From assembly GCF_016859285.1 (NCBI RefSeq), contig NC_053410.1, forward strand, positions 248,694 to 312,693: DNA of 64,000 nucleotides. Direction: 5' to 3'. The first letter of the stretch is position 1, and the number at the start of each line of letters is the position of its first letter. Below, piece by piece: positions 54,401-64,000 of this stretch. A model generated the notes under the pieces. That model searched no databases. It was not told the origin of the DNA and saw only the letters and a list, made by a program, of their open reading frames with translations. This DNA comes from Xiphias gladius (taxonomy: Eukaryota > Chordata > Actinopteri > Istiophoriformes > Xiphiidae). The position numbers and the translations under genes are program-made.

Positions 54401-57400
54401 TGTCACAGTAGGTTAAATTACAGTATATTACTATGAGTGCTAAAATACAGTGAAATGACTAGGACTCTGCAAAAGAACCAACATCAAATAGACTAAAAAT
54501 ACCTGAAACAGAAGCAAGTTTAAGACATGCGACTGGAGTGAGACTGTAGGAACCCATTCATGTTTTCGTGAATGTCGCGATTTCTTTTAGATGCTAATAG
54601 TCGTGAAGAACCCCAAAAATCCTGCCTGCTGTCGATCACTTGGTTCTTTGAGTCTGCGTTCACCGAACTCTGCAGTGAGGGTTTCCTGCCGAACAGCGTT
54701 GGACCTGTCGCAGGCTTCCTCACAGCTGACCTGAGGAAACCTGCGACAGTTTCCTCTCTGTCTGCCATGTAAATTGCAGCTCTCACTCTCACTCAATGTT
54801 ACGACTCACACGGCATCTCCAGCTGCACAGAATCAGTATAAGCCTCTAATGATGACAGAAGAGCTGTTATATGTTCACAGTGTGATGCCATCAGTATCAG
54901 TAGAACTGGCACATCTGTAGTCTGTTTTTATGGCTTCATTGTCCAGGTGTTAATATTTTTCTCTGGTCAGACACCGTCTGTCTCCATCCTCAAAAATACT
55001 GAATAGGAAAAACTTTATCTTTCTATGTTGGGTTTTATAGACGTTAATAATGAGTAATAAATCTGTTGCACTAATGTTTTTGTTAAGTATTTCTTGTCGC
55101 TTGACGCTGATTGTTTTTACACTACATGGTTCATTTTATCCGCTGAATGAAGTGATGGACTCTCTGGTTCTGTTGTCAACAGCAGCAGCCTATTACACGG
55201 ATGAGGCAGGTTACACGGCTCAGCACTAACATTGAGCAGATTAAAGATATTTTGATTCATGCTATGTAACTCCTGACGTTAACATCTGACTTCGTCTTCC
55301 TGCTATCACCTGCTAGGTGGAGTTACCTGGTTCTTGCCTGCGATTGGACAACTCTGCAGTTGACCTCTCTGTGGAGCGGGGTTCTGAGAACACACACCCT
55401 CCACAAGCTGAAAACAGGAAGTACAGAAAATACCTGGTTAGCATCACTCAGTCCAAAGAACACCTGTGTGTGTGTGTTACCTGTGTGTGCGTGTGCGTGT
55501 GTTTGTGTTACCTAAGTGTGTGTGTTACCTGTGCGGTGATGCTGCCAAATGAGGTAATGGCCTGCCTCAGAGAGCGAGTGTCGGCGTGGAAACTCATCTC
55601 AGGTGTTTCCTCTGGTGTAAGACTCAGAGAGGACAACCTGCACAACCAGGTGGAGAAAACAAACACACCCAGCAGTTACACCACACACCCTACCCTGGAT
55701 TTTATCACAGTATAATCAACTCATTTTCTCACCTGTACTGTTTTTAGCTGTTGTAGGCCTGTATTAGTTCACATTTAGTCAAACTGTCCCATTAAAAGCT
55801 GCTGAATCAGCTGTGATCAGCTCCTGTTGCAGTGTAGCCATGGATGTACAGACAACTGTCACTGGGTCACTGTGATACTGAAGGAAACTTAAAAACAGGA
55901 AGATTCTGAATGAAGTTCTGCAGGCCCCTTTTTCCTCCAATTTCTAAGTGGATTTCTGGAGCTTTATTGTGGAGGGACAGCAGAGATCATGATATCCTCA
56001 GGTTTAAGTTTAATCTGCAGCTGTTTTAATAACTGATTCATTGTTTAAGTCCAGCAAAAATGCCAAATGTTGACTGATCCCAGCTTCTCAAATGTGAGAA
56101 TTTGCTGCTTTTCTTTGTCTGTGAGAGAATAAACTGTATATCTTTGAGGTTTTGACTGTTGTTGGACAAAAAGGGAAATTTAATGATGTCTCCTTGGGCT
56201 CTGGGATATGATGTCCTGATGATTTTTCAGTTTTCTGATGATGCACAGCCCAAATGATTAATTGAATAATTCAGAAACTAGTTAGCGTGATTGACTGATA
56301 ATGAAAATAATCATTAGTTGCAGCTCTAATTTGTAAATAATAAATATTTTGTATCATTTAATATGATATTGTCCTATGATAACTAGGTCTATAATTCCAT
56401 TGTAGAATTGTTGTATACTAACATATATAACAGCTCTCCAGAACAGGTCACGTCTGAGCTCGTTGGTTTAAATGAAGCTGTGCAGTCGCTGGAGTTCGAT
56501 TATGTTCAACATGTTTGTTACCGTGTTTCTAAATGCGTTCAAGTCGCATTTTTTCAGTAAGTGTAAAAAAATATATGCTACAACTACATGCTCTGACTCT
56601 ATAGCTGAACACAAACACTGTTCATGTTGCTGAGTTAAAAACTCTGTTTGTCTTCAGCTGACTGTGAAACTCTCAAATGAAAAATTTGGAGAATCAGTGC
56701 AGGATGTTTCTGTGCTGTATCACAGGATTCCTCTTGTCTTATCACAGGCAGAACATCCTGACTGTATCAAACCCTGAGTCCCTCCCTACTGCTGCTTTCA
56801 CCCTCACACATTTCATGCTGCAGAGTTGGATGTGTCTGAACAGAGCCTCTGCAGACGGCAGCATTTATCTCCAGACTGATGAAAACAACTGGCGCTAAAT
56901 ATGTACAGATCAGGGTGTGTGAGGAGAAACTCTTAGGACTGTTATTAAGAAAAACAGAACCAGTCATTCAGTGAACCCCTTCCCACCCTCAGTGTGTTTG
57001 GCGTTCCTGGTTTCTGAGGGAGGCACGTGACACGTGTCTACCGAGACAATGATATTTTTATGATGAATGAGTAAGTTTTGTAATTATCTGGTTACTTCTG
57101 GGTAAAGCTGAACACTTCTGTAAATATGTTCAAACTGCTACAGCATCAGAGCAAAATGAGGAAGGAGAGCGAGGCAAAGTCTGGTGGGTGGGTGTCGTAG
57201 GTTTTAGGGTAACAGTTATCTAAAGCAGCCGCAGAAAGGCTTCACCTCATCTGCTGACTGATGTAACATAAGTACAGAGTCTGTTCACAGCTGCAGTACA
57301 CGAAGGTACATCTGACGATTCCGCTTCTCTCTGTTTTAGGAACAACTCTACTCTTATACCTTCTACTTATCAGTGGATCCCAGCAGTGAGTGTGTGTGTA

Positions 57401-58727
57401 TTTACTTCTCCATGCAGCTGGTCAGCTGGTTGTTCAGGTTGTTGGTGCTGTTAGAGTTCTGCAGCTGATGAGCGATCACATCAAACTGACCTCTGAGCTG
57501 AAACACAGAGCACAAACAGCCAGTCAACGTCATAAACATGGTCGACAGTAAACGCACAGTAAACTCAGGAACAGACCTCAGTCTGTACTGAATGTGTCCA
57601 CCGCAGCAATGATCCGAATCTGTTTCTGCTGAAAACTGATCTCAGATGCGATTTCTCCAGTTTCGCACTTTAATTTAGACAACGTTCTTCTTCCGCTCTG
57701 TCTTTTTGTTGCCCCACGTGTTCTATATGTTCTACGTTCTTGTGCTGCTTTTATGTTCCGTTGAGTTTAAGGCAGTTTTCCACCCTGGTGGACAGTCCAG
57801 GTGTTTTCTGTTCTACTCTGCAACTGGTAAAGAACTGGTTGTCTATATTTTCTTTGAGTATCTTGAAAGGTACTCAATAAATAATACCAATTATTTCTAT
57901 TATTATTTATTACTACTGTCATAATTATTACTGTTATTTTTATTATCATCGTCAATATTACTGTTCAGTTACCCAGTGCAGTTGTTGCAGCTGCTGCTGC
58001 AGAGTTTCAGTCTTGAGTTGTTCCAGGAGCTCGATCTGACCGAGGAGCCACACCTCTCTGCAGCGCAACGCCTCCTGCTGACGACTCACACAGCTCTGCA
58101 GCTCCGAACGCACCTGAGACGCACAGGCGAGACACACAGGTGAGATCCTCAGAGAGAGGGAGTAGGGTGAGACGGTAAACAGGCTCTGAGCTCAGCAGCT
58201 TCCCCCACATTACAGTGAACGAGTAATCAAGTAATTTGCAGATGCTCTTTTCTCGGGTTTTACAGCAAAACAATGGACTGAGAAAATACTTAGCAGAAAA
58301 TGATCAGTGATGAAAATAAGTGAGCTGCAGCCGTAGTCATGTGACACAGTGGTGACCAATCAGCTCGCACCGTCTCATCACAGACGATGTGGTCTTTGTT
58401 TTAAAAATGACAGCATGAAGTTTAATTCACCTGTGAACACACAGGAAGAGAAACCGAGCTTTACCTGAAGCTGCCAGGAGATGGAGCAGAGTCTAGCCCA
58501 GTCCACAACACCACACTAAACCAGACCACAGCAGAGTCCAGAACACCACACTAAACCAGACCCCAACAGAGTCCAGTAGTTGAAGCAGTTCTCAGTCAGT
58601 CAATCAGTGATATGAGCTGGTCTCTCTCTCCTCCTGTCTTTTATATACTGACTCTACCACACCCTGCACTCCCTCTACTGTCTTTTATATGCCGGCTCGA
58701 CCAGCTCCACCTCCGGTCACGTTACTT

Positions 58728-58805
<78 letters not shown>

Positions 58806-60722
58806 GTGAGTCAGCAGTGATGAAGCAGGTCGTTGTGATGAAGTGAGACTGGACAAAGGACTGGTTAATGTCCTTTGTCCTCCTGTCTGACTGGTCAAAC
58901 ACGGACATAAAGACTTCTGAGCTGCTGAGTGATGGACCAGGATCAGAGACCAGGATCAGTGGATCAGACAGGAGGAGGCTGGTGATCAGAGTGAACCAAC
59001 AGAAACAAACGGCAGCAGCTTCATACAGACTCTTTGACGTCACCCAGTTTGTTCTGAACCATCACAGCTCGTCATCGTCCTCCTTTTAACTCTAACTGAA
59101 CGGAGCAGCTGCTGTGTTATGATGAGGCCCAGACACTCTGAGCTCAAGGGATGAAGGGGAAGCTGAGAGTTGGTTCCCGGTCGGCAAAATACCCGGATTC
59201 ATTAGTGTAGTCCAGCTCTAACGAATCTCTAACGTCAGCAGTGGTATGGCTGCAAATAATCATTATTTTCATTATTAATTTATCTAATAATTATTTTCTC
59301 CATTAGTCAATTACCATACAGTCCAAGCCAAGTTGACACCTTCAAATGTCTAAAACCCAAAAACACTCAGTTTACAGTTTTATAAAATCCTCACATTTGA
59401 GATTTGTTTGTGTTTTTTTTGGCATTTTTGCTTAAAAAAAAAAAAAAAAAAAGACTAAAACGATAATAGTTGCTGATTAATTTTCTGATCAACTAATCAA
59501 TTAATCATTGCAGCTCTAAGCAACTCTAGCTAATTAATGTTAACTGTGTAATGCGTTCAATGAAGCTTTAGTCTGCCGGTCAACGTGTTCTCTCTAAGCC
59601 GCTGGCCGAAGATTGTTTGTGAGTGAAGACGCACCGCTCGGTAACGTCTCTCTATGACCGGCAGTGACCTGTGTTTTTGTAGTTCAACAGAGTGGAGACT
59701 GATCAGCTGATCGCAGCTCGTTAAATACAGGAGAGTCTCACTTCAAATCCACATCTGAAGCTCACTTAGATCAGAGTTCTGGATCCGGAGCTCCAGTATC
59801 TGGATCAAGTAGTTTGTGAAGAATCAGGTGTAAAAGCTGCTATTTCCCTGTGTCACAACGATCACTATCAATCAATAATCAATATTTCAGCTCATGTTCA
59901 GGTCGTCAGCATTAATTAGGATTCATTAATGTTAATGTTGGTTCGTTTAGTAGCTGCCACTAAAAACTGTAGGATTTCTGGATCCTGGTCCAACAACAGC
60001 TGATCACAGAGGTGAAATCAACCTTTATTTAAACCTTTAGTTACTGACAAATGATGAAACTCAATGAGACTCAATGAGGGATTAGATTTGATACCATGTA
60101 CTGAACCCTGACCCTTCCAGTGTTCTAAGTAATCTGTAGAGAAGCAGAGAGTCAGTCAGCAAATATTAAACTCCTCTTTGCTTTGACGTTTACCTCCTGA
60201 ACCAGTGTTTACAGTCTTTGTTCAGCTCTTATCAGCAGCTGATCCAGCAGGTTGTTTTCAGCAGCAGTGGAGGTTATCACAGAGAGAGTTTCCTACTGGC
60301 TGCTCAGTCTGGTTAATCCCTCACTTTACTGCAGTTTTTAATTACTTTCACCTCTGCCTTTCCTTTTCTTCTCCCCCACGTAAAACGTTTGCCAACAGCA
60401 GCAGCTGGACACCAGTGGTTTCTGTGGACAGTTTCTGGTTTTATCTGTCCAGTCTTCACTGTGTTTTAGGTCTGATGGAATCCGACTGACGTAAATGATT
60501 TGTCTGAGGTTAGAAGCACGGCAGCTTAACACATTTCATAATAATCTCATCCACAGCTTTTCATATTTGGAGGAGGATGATGCTGATCAAAGTCCTGACC
60601 TCTCGGACGTTTTCTCTCAGCTGCTGCTCTGCCTTCATCACGCCGTTGATGGCGTCCTCCAGCTGACCCTGGGCCTGCTGGCACTGCCTCAACCCGCTCG
60701 CTGCCACCTCCGCAGACGGCAT
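51322..60722 (-). CDS. ncoa4: Nuclear receptor coactivator 4 (NCOA4/ARA70), ferritinophagy receptor
   Basis: Nine coding exons, all with AG/GT and closing phase: 60722-60600, 58113-57973, 57497-57406, 55637-55529, 55407-55327, 54011-53889, 53055-52321, 52015-51701 and 51423-51322. The predicted protein has 606 residues (human NCOA4: 614). In vertebrates NCOA4 binds ferritin heavy chain and brings ferritin to autophagosomes and lysosomes for iron release; it was first described as an androgen-receptor coactivator. Residues 1-155 form the ARA70 coiled-coil region (e.g. NGVMKAEQQLRENVRE, CREVWLLGQIELLEQLKTET). Repeated WLL/DWL motifs follow. VEIENLGLLKCL and the cysteine motif CKANELCSTYSDCICEENC (Cys 405, 411, 417, 419, 423) match the human iron-sensing segment. 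EDKWLLKK and CDLFSCMK, then DKEKWLHKAP, match the C-terminus. The start codon follows an acceptor, so a 5'-UTR exon lies upstream. Confidence 0.93.
51701..52015 (-). CDS. ncoa4: ncoa4 coding exon 8
   Basis: 105 codons (VQAILEAWLHPANAAAASSS through EEEDKWLLKKRTQAQ), acceptor CCTCAG, donor GTAACA. Contains SSLSGWVTPEEE, which aligns with human SPLSEWLIRPP of the ferritin-binding segment. Confidence 0.88.
52321..53055 (-). CDS. ncoa4: ncoa4 coding exon 7 (largest)
   Basis: 245 codons from acceptor TTTGCAG to donor GTAACA. Holds LEAWLL, a serine run, EELSDWLITPP, SSDWLVGSS, VEIENLGLLKCL, a Pro/Ala/Ser spacer (about residues 364-389) and the five-cysteine motif, then WLLQQDGRDKNGVPV. The Pro/Ala/Ser spacer replaces a longer acidic stretch in human NCOA4. 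Confidence 0.94.
53100..53880. other. ncoa4: ncoa4 intron 6
   Basis: Intronic. A partial TIR-type repeat is suggested at about 53740-53790 (GACTGATAATCGATTCGTCG). Nothing else was seen. Confidence 0.4.
53889..54011 (-). CDS. ncoa4: ncoa4 coding exon 6
   Basis: 41 codons (KTEVGALGDWLLGTRPTSSA, PIGYQSSKNPQDWLVSHKES, K), acceptor TCTGCAG, donor GTCAGA. Matches human SEWLLGSKPAS and DPQDWL. Confidence 0.92.
54020..55320. other. ncoa4: ncoa4 intron 5
   Basis: Intronic. Short frames around 54520-54800 lack recognisable features. Confidence 0.4.
55327..55407 (-). CDS. ncoa4: ncoa4 coding exon 5
   Basis: 27 codons (LVEGVCSQNPAPQRGQLQSC, PIAGKNQ), acceptor TTTTCAG, donor GTAACT, phase 0 on both sides. 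Weakly conserved. It could be skipped without frame change. Confidence 0.75.
55465..55535. repeat. GT-rich minisatellite with repeated TGTGTTACCT
   Basis: TGTGTTACCT occurs three times (about 55473-55482, 55504-55513, 55521-55530), linked by GTGTGT runs. The last copy is the ncoa4 exon 4 donor on the other strand. Confidence 0.75.
55529..55637 (-). CDS. ncoa4: ncoa4 coding exon 4
   Basis: 109 nt (LSSLSLTPEETPEMSFHADT, RSLRQAITSFGSITAQ), acceptor TGTGCAG, donor CAG|GTAACACAC. Two further copies of the donor sequence follow inside the intron (see findings). Confidence 0.9.
55640..57400. other. ncoa4: ncoa4 intron 3, mostly unremarkable
   Basis: Contains a TIR-type repeat near 56020-56335, listed separately. 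Otherwise nothing coding was recognised. Confidence 0.4.
56020..56335. repeat. ncoa4: TIR element in ncoa4 intron
   Basis: Interior phrases (AGTCCAGCAAAAATGCCAAA, GTTGGACAAAAAGG) and the end GATAATGAAAATAATCATTA, GTTGCAGCTCTAAT match the family at 33019 and 59240. Confidence 0.55.
57406..57497 (-). CDS. ncoa4: ncoa4 coding exon 3
   Basis: 92 nt (LRGQFDVIAHQLQNSNST through SCMEK), acceptor TTTCAG, donor GTAAAT, ends in phase 2. Matches the human LLGQFNCLTHQLE region. Confidence 0.9.
57973..58113 (-). CDS. ncoa4: ncoa4 coding exon 2
   Basis: 47 codons (VRSELQSCVSRQQEALRC through QQLQQLHW), acceptor GTCTCAG, donor GTAACT. Coiled-coil heptads continue. Matches the human CISRHLECLRSREVWLYEQ segment. 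Confidence 0.9.
58490..58575. repeat. Two-copy tandem repeat in ncoa4 intron 1
   Basis: ACACCACACTAAACCAGACC occurs twice with similar flanks (CAGAGTCCAG), a unit of about 50 bp. Confidence 0.65.
58731..58802. repeat. (AC)36 microsatellite
   Basis: A pure AC run of 72 bp in ncoa4 intron 1. Confidence 0.97.
58810..60590. other. ncoa4: ncoa4 intron 1
   Basis: Contains the TIR element at 59240-59520 and a poly-A run (about 59431-59450). No exon-like feature was recognised. Confidence 0.4.
59240..59520. repeat. TIR element with poly-A in ncoa4 intron
   Basis: Begins GGCTGCAAATAATCATTATT and ends ATCAATTAATCATTGCAGCT. The two ends are inverted repeats. A run of about 20 A lies inside. Confidence 0.6.
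60600..60722 (-). CDS. ncoa4: ncoa4 coding exon 1
   Basis: Starts MPSAEVAASGLRQCQQAQGQ at the ATG (60722-60720), directly after acceptor TGTCCAG|G. Ends NVRE|GTCAGG in phase 0. 41 codons, first part of the coiled coil. Confidence 0.88.
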
Positions 60723-60992
60723 CCTGGACAGGAAACACAGGAAGCAATGTCAAAATAATACAGGTCAAACTGTATCTGGACTCAAAGACACAGAACTACA
60801 GGAGACGCAAATATTAGACCGTCCCGTAGGTCGTGTGAACTTCTGCTAAATGTTTGTGGGAGAAAACCTGAGTGTTTTGGGAAAAGAAGTCCATTTTAAT
60901 CTAGTAACATTGATGCTGTTTGTGATCAAATCAGAGTCACTGAAAGTGCTGAGTAGCAGCATAATGCAGACACTGCTTCTTCTTCTTCTCTG

Positions 60993-61049
60993 AAGTTTTG
61001 GTAAAATCCCTTTAACACCACGTGTCTTTAAGGGATTTTACCAAAACTT
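60993..61049. repeat. Hairpin: 20-bp perfect inverted repeat, 17-nt loop
   Basis: Left arm AAGTTTTGGTAAAATCCCTT (60993-61012); right arm is its exact reverse complement (61030-61049). The loop contains CACGTG. Size and shape would fit a small hairpin RNA, but a collapsed inverted-repeat transposon is equally likely. It lies about 270 nt upstream of the ncoa4 start codon. Confidence 0.75.
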
Positions 61050-61689
61050 TAGCTGGCAGCTCGACACAAAACAATGTGTGTCCAAATCCTCTCAGGAGTT
61101 TAAAGTAAAAAAACCTTCCATTAAGCCTTAGTTCACTCGGCGGCATCTGAGCCTTAAATCAGCCTCCTCTTGCTGAAAGACTATGTTGTAATTTCTATTT
61201 TCAACACGGATGGTGAAATGAATGAGGAAACACAAGGAGAGAGTTTTTGACTCTCTTCCGTTGTCTTGACTAATATTTCACTCTCTCCTCATGCTTCACT
61301 TCTGCTCTTCACTTTATATTTACCAACATTAAACACTATTTACAGAATCACCTGACCAGTTTTAGTTTCCAATTACTGTTTCTCAGTTTAATTTCCACAA
61401 AAAAAAAAGTGTTTAAAATCAAAACAGAGACACAGGAAAGTCATTTAAACGATTTCTCTTTAGCACAAACTTCCATCTGCATCTCTGGGCTGCACTGAGG
61501 TCAGATGACGGCATAAATCATTATAAGACAAAACACTTCGTTTTTCAATTTGTATTTTTCATTAGATCATTCATTCTCCCTCATTTTTGGAACAATGACA
61601 GTTTCAAGAGCAATATCAGATGGTGTAACCCACATATTACTCTCATTTTTTTTCTGACAAAATAATGATTTATTTGTGATCACTGACTG

Positions 61690-62010
61690 ACATGTAATTA
61701 AGGTGCATTAAAAGTAGTCAAATAATTGATTGAAAGAAAATGAATTGACACCTATTCTGATAAATGCCTTTAATTGTCATTTTTCAATCAAAAAAAAAAA
61801 AAAAAAAAGACAAAACACTCGGGTTTCAGCTGCTCAGATATGAGGGTTTTCTGTTTTTCTTCATCATGTGTAACAGTGAATTAAAAAATCTTCCGCTCTG
61901 AGAAACTGTGAATCCCATTTTTACACATTATACAGACTCACCAATTAATCCAGAAAATAATCAGCAGATTAATCGATAATGACAATCATGATTACTTTCC
62001 GCCCTAATTA
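61690..62010. repeat. TIR element with poly-A
   Basis: Starts near AGTCAAATAATTGATTGAAA and ends AGCAGATTAATCGATAATGA, then GATTACTTTCCGCCCTAATT. Same family as 59240 and 33019. Poly-A run near 61791-61808. Confidence 0.45.
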
Positions 62011-62019
62011 AAATATTAT

Positions 62020-62610
62020 GTTTAAATATACAAGAATACATTTAAACATATATATTTCCATTTTTAAAAGATTGTTACCCCAGAGGATATTTTTTGGCCT
62101 ATTGAAAAACTTTGAACATACATAACATTTTCTCTCATGATCTTGAAAATCCTTGTTAACGTGTCCACAGTGACAGTTTGATGTGGCTCATGTGCTCGCA
62201 GGCTGAATCCTGTAGGACTGAACCTTCAGTTTCTATTGTGTTTCTATTTTTCTCTTCCCACTGTGACCGAGGCAGCTGACTGCAGATCAGTCTGCTGTGC
62301 TGTGGTGATGTTTCAGATGACGCTCATGATGTTTGTGAACACAGCTGCATTGTGCTCTGTGACTCGTCAGAGGGCCGGGTTGTCAGCGGGATTCACTGGG
62401 ATTACACCAGTTAAACCACTAAACTATTTTCAGACACAGCTGGTAAACAGTCCTCACTAATATAGAAACATTTGACTAAGTCAAAAGACACAGATTCTGA
62501 CAAATTCACCACCTCTTGCCCTCAAATGACACCAGTTTCTCTTGAAACACAGGAACCTTAGAAACAGCTGTAAAACCTGATGTATACTTAGACACTTTCT
62601 CTCGCATCAA
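62020..62610. other. No recognisable gene
   Basis: Short frames only. A plus-strand frame near 62236-62460 has no family features I recognise. Confidence 0.35.
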
Positions 62611-62614
62611 CCTT

Positions 62615-63536
62615 CACCAACTAACTTCAACGTTTGTTACTTCTAGGCTGGATTATTGCAACTCCATATTTTCAGGCTGTCCCAACAAATCTTCACATAT
62701 TCTCCAGCTGATCCAGAACACTGCAGCACCAGTACTGACAGGAACTGGGAAAAGAGATCATATTTCTCCTGTGTTAGCTTCTCTGCATTGGCTCCCTGTA
62801 AAATACAAAATAGAATTTAAAATCCTCCTCCTCACCTACAAAGCCCTTAATGGTCAGACACCATCATATCGTAAACAGCTCATAGTACCCTCTAACCCCA
62901 GGAGAACAATGCGCTCCCAGAACGCAGGCTTACTTGTGGTTCCTAGTCTCCAGAAGTAGAATGGGAGGCAGAGTCTTCAGTTATCAGACTCCTTTACTGT
63001 GAACCAGTTTGGGTCCAGGAGGCAGACACCCTCTCCAGGTTTAAGAGTAGGCTTAAAACCTTCCTTTTTGATAAAGCTTATAGTTAGGGCTGGCTCAAGC
63101 ATGACTTGAACCCCCCTGTAGCTATGCTGCTATAGGCCTAGACTGCCGGGGGACTTCCCATGATGCACCGAGCTCCTCTTCTCCAACTGTACGCACTCAT
63201 ATGGCATCAATGCTTGTTACTAACTTGGCTTCTTCTCTCTCCTGTAGTTTTGTTCTTCCTCGTCTCTCTCCTCTCTCGTCCTGTCGCTTTCTGCAGGTAT
63301 TTCTGCCCCTGGAGCTGCAGAGTCTGGATCTGTGACTGCAAACCACCAACTGCCCCCATGATCCTGCTCAACACCCACTGCTTCAATTATCATTAGTCTT
63401 CATTATAATTATTATCATCATCATACAACTTTATATGGAGCCTGCATTGTGCTATGTTCTCTTTCTTCCTGCTCCATATGGAAAGTGCTCTGAGATACTT
63501 CTGTTTTGATTTGGTGCTATATAAATAAAAATGACT
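62615..63536 (+). mobile_element. L2/Maui-like LINE, 3' end
   Basis: The plus strand encodes SRLDYCNSIFSGCPN, LQLIQNTAAPVLTGT, then LASLHWLPVKYKIEFKILLL and TYKALNG. These are the conserved C-terminal blocks of L2/CR1-type reverse transcriptases in fish. A stop follows QK (62957-62959), then decayed frame (e.g. FTVNQFG). The 3' end TTTGATTTGGTGCTATATAA, ATAAAAATGACTT is the typical tail. 5'-truncated, as usual for LINEs, and inactive. Confidence 0.78.
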
Positions 63537-63539
63537 TAA

Positions 63540-64000
63540 AATGACTTGAATTACTTCCAGACAAAACAGAATATATCCAGAAACAGTACAGTACCTCTTG
63601 ACATAGTGAAAAACTTTCATGTACAGTGGAGCACTACCAGATGGAAGCAGCAAAGTACTTCTAGACCTGGTGAGGAAGTACTCAACAGCGTCTGTGCTGC
63701 CCAGGGAGGACAGAGTAACAGTACTCCCAGATATTGTGGAGTTATTTTATTTATTTTATTTCCCTCTTATTTATCATTTCTATCCAGCTGTTGTCATTAA
63801 CATATATTTGTGGATCTTTCGTCATGGGACCTGCACTGATATGGGGGGGCGTGGTCTGAGGGTGTGGCGATGGTTCAGTATCAGCTTTGAACAGTCAGTC
63901 AACCAGAAGCTACACGGGCTGCTGATAAGAACCAGCTTCACTTTCTGAGGAAAACAACCACAGACAGACCTTTGAGCTCCAAACTCGGCTGCCATCAGGA
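63540..64000. other. Right end of window, nothing recognised
   Basis: Contains phrases such as GTACTTCTAGACCTGGTGAG and AGTACAGTACCTCTTGACAT, possibly a decayed dispersed repeat. No gene is supported. Confidence 0.35.

Noticed and set aside
60993..61049. Iron-responsive element upstream of ncoa4
   Set aside because: The loop is 17 nt and lacks CAGUGN and the bulged C expected in such elements.
1..64000. CRISPR arrays, bacterial operons, tRNA or rRNA genes
   Set aside because: The window is a vertebrate nuclear sequence. No direct-repeat/spacer array and no tRNA or rRNA signature was noticed on either strand, though tRNA genes were not searched systematically.

Overview
The window is vertebrate and almost certainly teleost fish DNA. 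Evidence: introns with canonical GT/AG sites, a fish-specific NLR receptor gene (FISNA-NACHT-LRR-B30.2), Gmr1-like Ty3/gypsy relics with integrase placed before reverse transcriptase, a Penelope-like relic, an L2/Maui-like LINE 3' end, a Tc1-like remnant, many short inverted-repeat elements and long (AC)n tracts. All three convincing protein-coding genes lie on the minus strand.

Layout. 0-9 kb: a frame-damaged pyrin-domain exon (about 570-813), an upstream exon-like segment (1519-1559), and a decayed Gmr1-like element (about 5.5-7.4 kb). 9.07-25.3 kb: an NLR-C (NLRC3-like) immune receptor gene. Its exons from 14645 down to the stop at 9068 join in consistent phase without a break. Its 5' region holds a 1.43 kb unit repeated three times (16294-20559). 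Each copy carries a remnant of a Gmr1-like pol and an intact antisense copy of the NLR N-terminal exon. Two more diverged copies of that exon lie at 21.2 and 24.5 kb. 25.3-31.7 kb: no recognisable gene, only dispersed repeats. 32.07-37.16 kb: a six-finger C2H2 zinc-finger gene with two coding exons. 39.4-42.5 kb: two CpG-rich blocks, a tetranucleotide repeat, a purine tract of about 1.08 kb and an (AC)n tract. 42.5-51.3 kb: no recognisable gene. 51.32-60.72 kb: the complete nine-coding-exon orthologue of NCOA4, the ferritinophagy receptor (606 aa predicted). 60.7-64 kb: a perfect 20-bp-arm hairpin, a short repeat element and an L2-type LINE 3' end.

The three genes have no evident shared pathway: innate immune sensing, probable nucleic-acid binding, and iron release from ferritin. 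The most interesting region is the NLR 5' array. A mobile-element fragment and an immune-receptor exon have been amplified together as one unit, giving three identical-peptide candidate exons plus two decayed ones upstream of a single intact receptor body. All exon boundaries were read by eye from splice motifs, phase and family knowledge. No search or alignment was run.
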